Source of the DNA: Alligator mississippiensis
Taxonomy: Eukaryota; Chordata; Crocodylia; Alligatoridae
Length of the DNA: 64,000 bases
Direction of reading: 5' to 3'
Assembly (NCBI RefSeq): GCF_030867095.1
Contig: NC_081824.1
Location: 347,360,203 to 347,424,202, forward strand
Shown here: positions 12,901 to 21,599 of the stretch, piece after piece
Numbering within the stretch: position 1 is the stretch's first letter
How the letters are laid out: the number at the start of each line of letters is the position of its first letter
The notes under the pieces: model-generated
Database searches by the model: none
What the model was told of the DNA's origin: nothing
What the model saw: the letters and a program-made list of their open reading frames with translations, nothing else
Position numbers and translations under genes: made by a program

Positions 12901-15032
12901 CCAGAATACAAAAGATAATTAAGGCCTTAATTCCATTTTGGTGTCTGATTTAGCTTTGAAATGACTGGGAAGATTTATGGATCTGGGCATATATGCTTCG
13001 GGTATTAGGGGAAGGGGTGGGGGAAGCGAAGGGGCATGGGAGGCAGATTTTATAATATTTAAAATTTATAATTTTTTAAGGAAATATACATACTGTAGTA
13101 CTTTTGTTTGTTTGTTTGTTCCAGAGAGCAATTAATGTTCCCAGCCCAGTTCCTTGATAGACTTGGAAAACATGATATAATCTGTACGGTCTCTGGTGGA
13201 GGGAGGTCCTCACAGGCTGGAGCAATACGTTTAGCTATTGCAAGAGCCTTAAGTAGTTTTGCCACTAAACATGAAGTGGAATGTATGAGACAAGGTATGA
13301 TATTAAGTAAGAAGGAAGGCATTGTGCTATCAGTAGTATGTATGTAATAATTACTGGTAAAGTTTTCAACTGTTGGAGATTAAAAGGAATTATAAGCCTC
13401 ACGTGTTTGAAATACCTGGCTTTTAATGAAATCACATGCACAAGTATATGCAGGACTCAGGCTTCAGTTGTATATAGTTTTAAAATTTTTCTTATTTTTT
13501 TTTAATCATTTCAAATGTCATAACTAGATTTTGTTTTTCAAGTAGACCCTGCAACTGTTCTTGACCTGCGGGCTGTAGGTTGAACACCACTGTATTTCAG
13601 TGGAGTTAAAGCTATTTATGTGGGGTTATGTTCCCTCAAAATATTCCTAATTATATTTTTTCTATGTTGACAAGCATTGCTTACAGTGGATTGTAAGTAT
13701 CCTATCCATTGTTCCTACCCATTTTCATTTGATTTCAGTGAAATGTCAAAGTGAGAAAAAAAGTAGGGGTGCGCCAATAGAGATTTTTTGGGCCGATACC
13801 GATGGCTGATTTTTAAGGAGCCATATTGGCCAATACTGCTCCGATTGCCAATATGCGGCCTGGCCAGCATCCAGCTGGAAAGTCTGTTGTGGGGGAAGGG
13901 ATGGGGGGAGGGAAGAGGTGTGGGGGTGGCAGACTGAGGTCCCCATGTAGAGGGAGAGAGTGGGGCTGGGGCAGGGCACAGGATGGAGCCGCAAGTGGCT
14001 TGTCCAGAGGGGCATGGGGGGTGGCTCCCACCACTGCACACCACCTGGGGGTGCAGGGGGTGCCCCTTGATCTGTGCATGGGGGGGTTGGGCTGCTGCTG
14101 CAGGCTGGGGCCAACTTTGGGCTCTTCCCAGCAGGGGGCTGGGCCAGGGCTGCAGCCACCCCAAAATTCTCCATAGCTCCCACCTTGTGTGCAGCCTGGC
14201 CCAGCCCCCCCGCTAGGAAAAGCCCAGTGGAGCCCTGGCCCCAGCCTGCAGCAGCAGCCTTCCCTTACCCACACACATATTGGGGCATACACCCCCACTG
14301 CCCTCCTGGGGTGCACACAGCAGCAGGAGCCACCCCTCCCCGCACCCCGTGGATGAGCCTCTTGCAGCTCCATCCTATACCCTGCCCCATCCCAGCTGGG
14401 CAGTGCTTGCCCCAGCCCCACTCCCTCCCTCCCTCATTACGGGGACCTCAATCTGTTCCCCCCACCCCTTCCCCTACAACAGACTTACAAGCCGGATGCT
14501 GCTGGGTTGTGCTTCTAGCTGCCTGCCTACTGCCCTGTGGCTACACACATGCACAGGGCATTTATTGGTGACATTATCAACCACATCAGCCCAAAAAAGC
14601 TGATTGCTAATACTGTCAGTTTTCCTTATATGGGTGCCAATCCAATATAGGAACGATGTATCAGTTTACCTCTAGGAAAAAGTGTTGAAAAACACTTCCT
14701 AAAGTAAATTTTGCATAATATTCCTCAAGTTCTGGCTTCTGCTGAACATGATTTTGAATTAATTAAAATTACATACATTTAAAACAAGGTGTAATTAAAA
14801 TATCAAACCTTATAAAAAGAATCATGATAATTAAGTAAAACGTACAAAATACAGATACTGTTACACCATTAAGATGCTACAGGGTCTGCTTACATTCTTA
14901 CTACATATTCAATTCAAGCTGCACTTTCTTCTGATTTAGATGTTATAGTTTTATGTGGTATGCAAAGTCACCTATTGTTTGAAATATACTACATATGCAC
15001 ATATTCCTGTATACATGCACACAGATTAAGTG

Positions 15033-15090
<58 letters not shown>

Positions 15091-15207
15091 CGACCATCTT
15101 CATCTTGCTTTGTAGCTGGACTACTCGTAAGTGATCCCCGTTTGAGGGAACGAAAGAAGCCAGGTCAAGAGGGAGCCCGAAGGAAGTTTACATGGAGAAA
15201 ACGCTAA
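6873..15207 (+). CDS. MRPS9: MRPS9, mitochondrial ribosomal protein S9 (uS9m), last five coding exons; gene-level span
   Basis: Five exons (6873-6948, 9122-9290, 12054-12162, 13125-13294, 15116-15207) join in one open frame of 616 coding bases, giving 204 residues and a stop. All introns are GT-AG and the phases match at each join. The protein is the small-subunit mitoribosomal protein uS9m, which sits in the head of the 28S subunit in the mitochondrial matrix and whose basic tail reaches toward the P-site tRNA. Visible family signatures are [13 protein letters not shown], the glycine-rich [20 protein letters not shown] segment, and an Arg/Lys-rich C terminus ending FTWRKR. Full-length vertebrate MRPS9 is close to 400 residues, so about half the protein, including the start codon and transit peptide, should be encoded upstream; I could not find those exons in 1-6872. 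No frameshift or internal stop is seen, so the gene looks functional. Confidence 0.95.
6949..9121. other. MRPS9 intron
   Basis: No coding exon is seen. A stretch near 7430-7550 (gcaaagctgcgtctatacc and ctgtagtgaagaggtaagccct) looks like a decayed MITE. A short tatatatat run lies at about 8640-8647. Confidence 0.5.
9122..9290 (+). CDS. MRPS9: MRPS9 coding exon
   Basis: The acceptor attgtctgcag ends at 9121 and the donor gtaata begins at 9291. The 169 bases encode 56 codons from [11 protein letters not shown] through [16 protein letters not shown], plus one base of a split Gly codon. The QYDEQG segment just before the uS9 core is typical of vertebrate MRPS9. Confidence 0.95.
9579..10351. mobile_element. 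Non-autonomous hAT element in MRPS9 intron (773 bp)
   Basis: The left end reads CAGGGGTGAGAAATTATTTG and the right end is its imperfect complement (catatttttcccacccttA). The flanking 8-mers tgttaggt (9571-9578) and tgataggt (10352-10359) match at 7 of 8 positions, which is the hAT target-duplication length. The long proline- and serine-rich open frames inside on both strands come from GC-rich filler and are not genes. Confidence 0.82.
10360..12053. other. MRPS9 intron
   Basis: AT-rich intronic sequence. The minus-strand open frame at 12421-11789 (210 codons) spans the MRPS9 exon at 12054 on the opposite strand. It has no recognisable domain and is regarded as chance. Confidence 0.5.
12054..12162 (+). 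CDS. MRPS9: MRPS9 coding exon, start of uS9 core domain
   Basis: The acceptor ttctaag ends at 12053 and the donor gtgagg begins at 12163. It encodes [13 protein letters not shown], then [12 protein letters not shown] and YFPVLQD, the first beta-strands of the uS9 fold. The split codons at both ends (Gly at the 5' side, Arg at the 3' side) are restored by the flanking exons. Confidence 0.95.
13125..13294 (+). CDS. MRPS9: MRPS9 coding exon, glycine-rich uS9 core
   Basis: The acceptor follows a (tttg)n tract, tttgttccag, ending at 13124; the donor gtatga begins at 13295. It encodes [17 protein letters not shown], then the hallmark [20 protein letters not shown]. The last base starts an Ala codon completed in the terminal exon. 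Confidence 0.95.
13764..14674. mobile_element. Foldback non-autonomous hAT element in MRPS9 intron (about 911 bp)
   Basis: The ends TAGGGGTGCG and ttacctcta are imperfect terminal inverted repeats, and the flanking 8-mers aaaaaaag and ggaaaaag match at 6 of 8. Nearly the whole interior is a long inverted repeat: roughly 13868-14160 pairs with 14175-14505. Matching landmarks are gtctgttgtgggggaaggg on the left against cccttcccctacaacagac on the right, and ggctgctgctgcaggctggg against cccagcctgcagcagcagcc. The GC-rich interior creates overlapping proline-rich open frames that are not genes. Confidence 0.85.
15041..15089. repeat. (AT)n microsatellite at terminal MRPS9 splice acceptor
   Basis: About 24 uninterrupted AT dinucleotides end 26 bases before the terminal exon, leaving only a short pyrimidine tract (cttcatcttgctttgtag) and no obvious branch point between them. 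Length polymorphism here is likely. Confidence 0.95.
15116..15207 (+). CDS. MRPS9: MRPS9 terminal coding exon with stop codon
   Basis: The acceptor ttgctttgtag ends at 15115, only 26 bases after a long (AT)n tract. The exon encodes [24 protein letters not shown] and the FTWRKR end, followed by TAA at 15205-15207. The conserved terminal Lys-Arg is the uS9 tail that approaches the P-site tRNA. Confidence 0.95.
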
Positions 15208-15330
15208 ATCTAACTGGACCAAAGTTATGTGGTGGTACAGTTGGTAACAAGTCCATCAGTGTAATTCATTTACAATCACCATTGTGTAAATATACATGGT
15301 AATAAAATTGTTTTCATTGTTACATTTCAT
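15208..15330 (+). terminator. MRPS9: MRPS9 3' UTR and polyadenylation signal
   Basis: An AATAAA hexamer at 15301-15306 lies about 95 bases after the stop and is followed by a T-rich/GT-containing stretch (ttgttttcattg), as expected for a cleavage site near 15320-15330. The 3' UTR is short. A 15-bp A-run begins at 15349. Confidence 0.8.
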
Positions 15331-15582
15331 GTTTTTCCTCCTTATTTAAAAAAAAAAAAAAAAGTTACCCAGTTTCTTAAGAGATTTCAAAAACTAAAAA
15401 TTGAGTGTTTTATCATAATACCTGTCTAAAATAGAAACTTCAGCACAAAAATCAAGGCTTCTTTAATAAATCCTTGTTGACATCAGTGTGAGCCACCGGA
15501 TTCATAGATTGTTAGGGGCTGGAAGGGACTTTGCAGATCATTGGGTCCAGCCCCCCTGCTCTAGGCAGGAAGACAACTGGGG

Positions 15583-16858
15583 TCAAGTGACTCCAGCAAG
15601 GTGACTGTCCAGTCTCCTCTTGAAAACCTCCAGGGTAGGTGACTGCACCACCTCTGGAGGGAGTTTATTCCACAGTCTGGACACCCTGACAGTGAAGCAG
15701 TTTTTTCTGGTATTAAACCTGAAGTGGTCTTTGAGGAGTATATAGCCATTGGTCCTGGTCCTCCCCAGGGGTGCCCTAGTGAACAGTTGTTCACCGAGCT
15801 CCTGATGCCCTCCTCTGATATAATGGTAAGCTGCTACCAAGTCCCCTCTCAACTTCTCTTCTTTAAGCTGAAAGGCTGAGGGACCTGGGCCTCTTTCTTG
15901 TATGGCTTGCCTTGCAAGGCCCTGGTCATATGGGTAGCTCTTCTCTGGACCCTCTCAAGTTTTCCCACGTCCTTATTGAAGTGCAGCACCCAAAACTGGA
16001 CGCAGTACTCCAACTGCGGTCTCACCAGTGCTGAGAACAGCAGGAGTATCACTTCCTTAGTTTTACACGAGATGCATTGGTTGATGCATGCCGGGGTGTT
16101 GTTTGTCCTGCTGGCCACTGCATGACACTGATGGCTCATGTTGATGCAGTGGTCAGTCATTACCCTTGGGTCCCTTTCAGCCATGGGGCAGGTTAGGCTG
16201 TCACCTCCGAGCCTGTATGCATGTTGTCCCCAGATGGAGCACCTTACACTTGGAAGTGTTAAACTTCGTCTGGTCTGCCCAACTCTCTACTTGTCCAGGT
16301 CCACCTGTATCAGCAACCGATCCATAACCACACCATAACTTTGTGTCATCTGTGAACTTGGCCAACGAACTTTTCACTCCCCTGTCCAAATCATTGATAA
16401 AGATGTTGAAAAGCACTGGTCCAAGCACAGACCCTTGAGGGACACCACTGGCCACTTCACACCAAGATGATACAGATCCATTCATGAGAACTCTCTGGGT
16501 CTTACCCTGTAGCCAGTTTCCCACCCACTGAACCATGGAGCAGCTGAGCCCACAATCTTCCAGTTTTCCCACAAGGATATCATGGGATACTAGATCAAAA
16601 GCCTTTTGGAAGTCTAGGTATATAACGTCTACCTTGTCTCCCTTGTCCAGGTGGCGAGAGACCTGGTCATAGAAGGAGATGAGATTGGCAAGACAAGACA
16701 AAACCATGCTGGCAGTCGTTCAGAATCTTACCTTCCGCGAGCGTATCGCACATAGATTCTTTAATGAGCTTTTCCAGGATTTTCCCTGGGATAGAGGTTA
16801 GGCTGATTGGCCTATAGTTGCCCGGGTCCTCCCTCTTCCCCTTCTTAAAGATGGACAC
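15583..16858 (-). pseudogene. CR1 ORF2 reverse transcriptase remnant
   Basis: Minus-strand frames give, in order, KGKREDPGNYRPISLTSIPG (16858-16667), then VDVIYLDFQKAFDLVSHDIL, SGVPQGSVLGPVLFNIFIND and a FTDDTKLW block (16707-16201) where active copies have the catalytic FADDT. Next come VRPQLEYCVQFW (16184-15849) and the C-terminal RVSRLWNKLPPEVV (15852-15583). This is a full polymerase domain order, broken by frameshifts. Confidence 0.9.
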
Positions 16859-17150
16859 AATGCTGGCCCTCTTCCAATCCTCAGGGATCTCCCCTGTGCA
16901 TCACAAATTCTGAAAGAGCTTTGCCAGGGGTTCTGCGATGGCCTCAGCCAGCTCCTTCAGCACTCTCAGATGAAGTCCATCCGGTCCTGCTGACTTTTAT
17001 AAATGTCTAGCTTTTCTAGTTGGTATTGTACCCGCTCAGCATCTACAGTGGAGGAGGCTGTCAGTCCCAGCATGCCCCCTATGATCCTTATCTTGCTTGA
17101 CTTTCCCTATAGTCTGGTGAAATAGGGAAGCAAAGCGGGCATTCAGGAGT

Positions 17151-18432
17151 TCAGTTTCTTCCCCATACATCGGTTACCAGGTGTCCCGAGGTATTAAGCA
17201 GGGGTCCCACACTTCCATTTGTTTTCCTTCTACTGCCTACATACCTGAGGAAGGACTTATTGTCCTTGACTCCCATGACTAACCTAAATTCAGTTGCTGT
17301 CTTGGCATTCCTGATCATTTCCCTACAAGTGCTGGCCACTAAAGTATAGTCTTCCTTGAGGACTGTACCCCCTTGCTTCCACTGTGTATATACCTTTTTT
17401 TAAGAGGACTACAATGTCCCTATTAGGTCAGGAAGGTTTGCCAGCCTCCTGCTACCTTTCTTCTTTGCAGGAACGGTGTTCTTTTTGCGCTTTGAGGATC
17501 GTGTCCTTGGGTAATGACCACTCTTCATGCACCCCATTTGCCTTCCCTTCCTGGTCCCTCATCGCCTCCCCTACTAATGCTCTGAGCCAGTCGAAGTCAG
17601 CTTTTTTGAAGTCCAGGACTTCAATCCTGCTGGTTGATTTGTCAACTTTGCGGTGGATGGTGAACCTGATAATTTCATGGTCACTGTCACGCGGGTTACC
17701 CTCAATATTCAAGCCACACATCAGATCATCTCCCTTGGCCAAGACCAGGTCCAGGAGAGCAAAACTTCTGGTTGGCCCTGGCACTTCCTGGATCAGAAAT
17801 AGCTCCTTGATCAGTCAGGAAACTGCGTGAACAATCTGACCTAACCAAGTGTTCCTCCTAGTCTATGTACAGGTAATTGAAGTCACCCATGACTACCAAG
17901 TCCCTTGCATGCGCGGCCTCTGTCCATTCTCAAGAGAACTCCAGATCCAGCTCCTCCCCTTGGTTCAGGGGCCTGTAGTAAGTGCCCACACTTAGCCCTG
18001 TAGCTTGACCCAGAGGGTTTCAAGCTGCTTATCTTTGGAGCCAATGTCAGCCTCCAGAGAGGTGTACTGCTCCCTCACGTATAAAGCTACTCCTCCGTCT
18101 TTTCTCCCTACTCTGTCCCTTCTGTGTAGGGTGTAGCCCTCTATGGCTATGCTTCAGTCATGCGAGGAGTCCCACCAGGTCTCTGTGATCCCTGCCAGGT
18201 CATATTGCCCACTAGAGACCAGGAGGGCTAGCTCTTGCTTATTCCCCATGCTCCTGGTTTTGGTGTACAGCCAGCTGAGGCCCTCAACTGACACCCTTGT
18301 TTCCCTGAGACACTGTGGGAGAACTGTTTGATTAGCATTTTCAAAAACAGTTGTGCTGTCCTCCACAAGGAAGCTCTCCTGTGTGCCAGTCCCTGGGCAT
18401 GCTCCACTTTGAGTTTCCCCATCCCTCAGCAA
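17151..18432 (-). pseudogene. CR1 ORF2 endonuclease domain remnant
   Basis: The frame at 18432-18154 carries the N-terminal exonuclease/endonuclease fold, with YTKTRSMGNKQ and GITETWWDSSHD, including the conserved Glu. The frame at 17784-17452 carries its C-terminal part, with LLDLVLAKGDDL and the catalytic SDHE-type motif (RDSDHEIIRF). The piece at 17339-17151 leads into the linker before the polymerase. Frames are separated by indels. Confidence 0.85.
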
Positions 18433-18742
18433 AGTCTGTTTAAAGCCCTGTCAAGTAGATCAGCCATCCTGGCTAAGAACAGGGCCTTACCTCTCCGTGT
18501 GAGGTGAATGCCATCTCATCCTAGAAGTCCTCTCTGAAGTTCATGCTGTGGTCAAGGTAACTGAACCCTCATGGTAGCACCACCGTCTGAGGCATCTGCT
18601 GATCTCTTTCACACAGCCTTCCCTCCTGGGTCTGTGGCCTGCAACAGGGAGCACAGAAGGAAAAACTACTTGAGCTCCTAGTCCTCTGAGCCGAGCCCAG
18701 CCCCCAGAGCACTGTAATCACTCATGACTTGGTCAGGGTTGG

Positions 18743-19586
18743 TTACCCCTGGCCATGTCGTTCGTGCCCACATAGATGAGGAGCATGGGGTAATAGCTGG
18801 AGGGACGGAAGAGCCTGGGGATCCTCTCTGCAATGTCTCGGATGTGGGCCCCACGGAGGCAGCAGACCTCTTGGGCTAAGGGGTCCGTATGGCAGATAGG
18901 TCCCTCTGTGCCCCTTAGAAGTGTCCCCTACTACCACCACCCGATGTCTCCTCCTAGGGTGGGAATACTTACTTTCTGAAAAGTTTCCTCCTCCTCCTGT
19001 GTCTCTGGAGACTCCTCCTGTGTAGTAAGAGGGAGCGTAACTGTTGTGCAATGCCAGGGGAGAAGTGGACCTAGCTCTGTGTGCTCTGGATCCAGAGATG
19101 ACTGTTTTCCAGGTAGCTCCAGGGGGTTCTTTGTGGCCAGTCTCCCGTGTCATCTCCTTTTCCCCCTTCTCTTCCACGTGTTTCCTCTCTCCTCCATTTC
19201 CCTGGAGTAGAGCTTGGCAGTAGTTGTCTGTGTAGTCTTCGTGGGCCCTGATGGTACATAGCTGGCATACCTCCTCCTCAAGCTCCCGCACTTGGCGCTC
19301 CAGGGACTCCAACAAGGAACACATCCCACCCGTGCTCAGGTGTCAGCAGCTGCTGCCGTGCCAAGCAGCCCCCACACTCCAGGGCTGCAGGCTGTGTCTG
19401 GGTGGTGGTGTCAGTGCGGAGAAGCTGAAGCTGATGGGCACAGCAAGTCACTGCTATGGCTGCGAGGTCCTTCTCATACTTATCTGATCTCAGCAACACC
19501 TGCTCTTTAGGCCCCTGGGCTAGGCTGCTTGCTTGAACCAGCCCTCTTGGTGTCTTCTGCGCACCCCTCCGTGCAAACTCCCACAC
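18743..19586 (-). pseudogene. CR1 ORF1 remnant (coiled coil plus GDSL-esterase-like domain)
   Basis: An N-terminal cysteine-containing portion (19586-19278; CCAH and ECGGC) overlaps a frame at 19324-18743 that starts with a Leu/Glu heptad-like stretch (LLESLERQVRELEEEV). It continues to RRRHRVVVVGDTSKGHRGT, where intact CR1 ORF1 copies have the esterase GDS block, and then to an HLCGHERHGQG segment corresponding to the YVGTNDMA-like block in another frame. In CR1 this protein binds RNA and is required for retroposition. Frameshifts make this copy inactive. Confidence 0.8.
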
Positions 19587-20021
19587 AAACTGCCGTGCCC
19601 TAGTCGGGCCATGCCTGTTTGCGTGCTCTGTTTGCGGGGCTCCCTGGGGGGCTTAGCTAAGCAGGGACCCAAGGGAGGTGTTCCCCTCCCAAACTCCACT
19701 CAGCCAGCACATCCCGCCCAGCACGGCCCCACATGCCCACACCCTCAGCCCCTACAAGCGCCCCTCTGTTCACCCACCATCTCACGGCCCAGCTCTTACC
19801 TCCTGGCTTTTTGCTCGGGGGTCTGGGTCTTCAGTTCCCAGGGGCGCAATGGGTGTGGACCTATGCGTCTCCACTGGGGAGCAAGCCCTAAAGAGTGGCT
19901 TGCAGCTGGGCCTAGTTTTAAAACTGCGGGGAGTTCCCACAGAGTACTGCAAGATCCCAATGCTTAGGCATTTTGAAGATCAGGCCATTCATATTAAAGG
20001 GACTTAAGTTTGAGACCCACT

Positions 20022-21208
20022 GGGCGCATCTACATGTGCACAGTTACTGCTCAGTAACCTAAAAATGACTACGCAGTATAGGCGACATCTACATATGCAT
20101 GCCCATACTGCACAGTAATTATGGTGACGTTCGCAGACTTGGGTGCAAATTTGATACCTGCTTGATGAAGGTAACAAATTTATGCCCAATTAGTTACTGT
20201 GCTGTAAGGCATGTGTAAATGCCTTCCTGTGCAGTAACACTGGGTGTGTCTATATCTACACCCTTAAGGCAACATAAAACAACGTCACGCTAGTCACCTT
20301 AACGCTATGTGGGCTGAGTGGGCTGGAGCTGAGCCCATGGGGCAGTGCACTGTCGCCAGGTGCTGTGGCAGACACTGAAGCCTCAGTTCTGACAGCAGGG
20401 AAAGGCCTTCCCCTCCAACCCCCGTGACTCCATGCAGGGGAAAGGGGTAGTGCAGTGCAGGCAGGGCTGGGGCTGCATTAGTCTGCAGTACCCGGCACTG
20501 CCTTCCCTGCCCCACGGAGTGAGCTGCTCTGCTTGGTTCAATCTGGGCAGGGTTTGGGCTGCATCTGCTCCCAGTGCTGGTTTCCCTGCAACACCTCCCA
20601 GGCAGGTGCCGGGCGTCCCTGCCACCAAGACACTGTCTGTGAGAGAAGTGTCGTGTGCTGCTAGGGGGACTCTGCACAGCTCAGCCCCACAACTTGCGCT
20701 GCATCCAGCTTCTCTCACAGGCAGTGTCCTGGCAGCAGGGAAGCCTAGTGCACGCCTGGGACAGAGGTGGGTATTGCATGGAAACCAGCACCAGGAGCTG
20801 GGAGTAGACACAGCCCCAACCCTGTCCAGGCTGAGCTGAGCAGAGTAGCTCACTCCATGGGGCAGGGAAAGTAGCACTGGGCGCTGCATCCCCAGCCCTG
20901 CCTACACTGCGCTGCCCCCTTCCCCAGCTGCCAGAACTGCGGGTCCAGCATCTGCAGCAACACGCGCCACAGCACCCAGCAACAGTGCGCCACTCTGCGC
21001 GCTGGGCTCTGGCCTCCTTTCCTTGGATGGAAGGCAGGAAAAATGGGGAGGAGGTTAGGCCTGGGGCTATCCAGGGTGTTCACCAGGGCAGGTTGACATG
21101 GTCACCCAGTGAGCAGCTTTACAGGACCTTAAGGTATTAATGGCTGCAGGTATAAACACCACCCTAAAAACTGTGTACTGCGCAGTAAATTCATGTGTAG
21201 ACACACCC
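20022..21208. mobile_element. Harbinger-like foldback DNA element (about 1.19 kb)
   Basis: The left end GGGCGCATCTACATGTGCAC and the right end (tcatgtgtagacacaccc) form imperfect terminal inverted repeats. The direct repeat act flanks both sides (20019-20021 and 21209-21211), a 3-bp target duplication as expected for PIF/Harbinger. Repeated actgcacagtaa-type motifs lie near both ends and recur in the element near 37.0-37.2 kb. The middle is a long inverted repeat. The open frames on both strands are mirror images of each other and not genes. Confidence 0.75.
20433..20931. repeat. Long inverted repeat (foldback) inside the Harbinger-like element
   Basis: The left arm at about 20433-20690 and the right arm at about 20695-20931 are complementary over roughly 240 bases with scattered mismatches and almost no spacer. 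Landmarks are ccttccctgccccacggagt on the left against actccatggggcagggaaag on the right, and cactgtctgtgagagaagt against agcttctctcacaggcagtg. Confidence 0.85.
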
Positions 21209-21249
21209 ACTGGGATATGAAGTCAGTAGGAATCCACATCTGTCCTAGA

Positions 21250-21593
21250 GCCAGTTGCAGGATTGAGACCTTGTACTCTTGAGACCTCCCACTCAGAAAA
21301 TGCCAGCCCTTAGTTTTCACTTCTTTTTCCAAGTACAGAAGCATAATAAAACAGTTCTTCTGTTACAAAGCTCTGAAAGACCACAACAGTGCAGAATGGT
21401 TTTAACACTATAGCTTCTTGTTTTAAATCTCTGGGGTTAATCTTGTGAATCACGTTTGCACACCTAATGGTGTGCAGCACTGATGTGACACCCCATTGTG
21501 GCACACCTAACATTGTGTGGCACCCCATAGTACCCTTGGAAGAATCTCAAGGCACCTCAGGGTGCTGTGGCATCCTGTTGAAAATCATTGTAA
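21250..21593. mobile_element. hAT-Charlie-like element copy
   Basis: The 3' part (gggtgctgtggcatcctgtt, then gaaaatcattg at 21583-21593) is homologous to the elements at 24812-25091 and 61661-61981. All share a gacaccccatt..ggcaccc..atctcagggcacc..gttgagaatcactg organisation. The left boundary is approximate. Confidence 0.6.
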
Positions 21594-21599
21594 TAGCTA

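Larger units (their letters stand above)
15500..19930 (-). mobile_element. Nearly full-length CR1 LINE (antisense, degenerate)
   Basis: On the minus strand the order 5' to 3' is: a GC-rich 5' region (about 19930-19590); ORF1; the ORF2 endonuclease and reverse transcriptase; and the CR1 3' end with gattcatagattgttagggg sequence on the + strand at about 15500. Both ORFs carry frameshifts and stops, so the element is dead. Its approximately 4.4 kb is close to full CR1 length, which is rare because most CR1 copies are strongly 5'-truncated. It lies about 170 bp downstream of the MRPS9 cleavage site in the opposite orientation. Confidence 0.88.

Noticed and set aside
13715-14603. Overlapping proline-rich frames up to 202 codons
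   Set aside because: They are produced by the GC-rich inverted arms of the foldback hAT; the frames on opposite strands mirror each other.
15583-19324. Reverse transcriptase and endonuclease frames as host genes
   Set aside because: They are clear CR1 LINE domains in the expected order with frameshifts.
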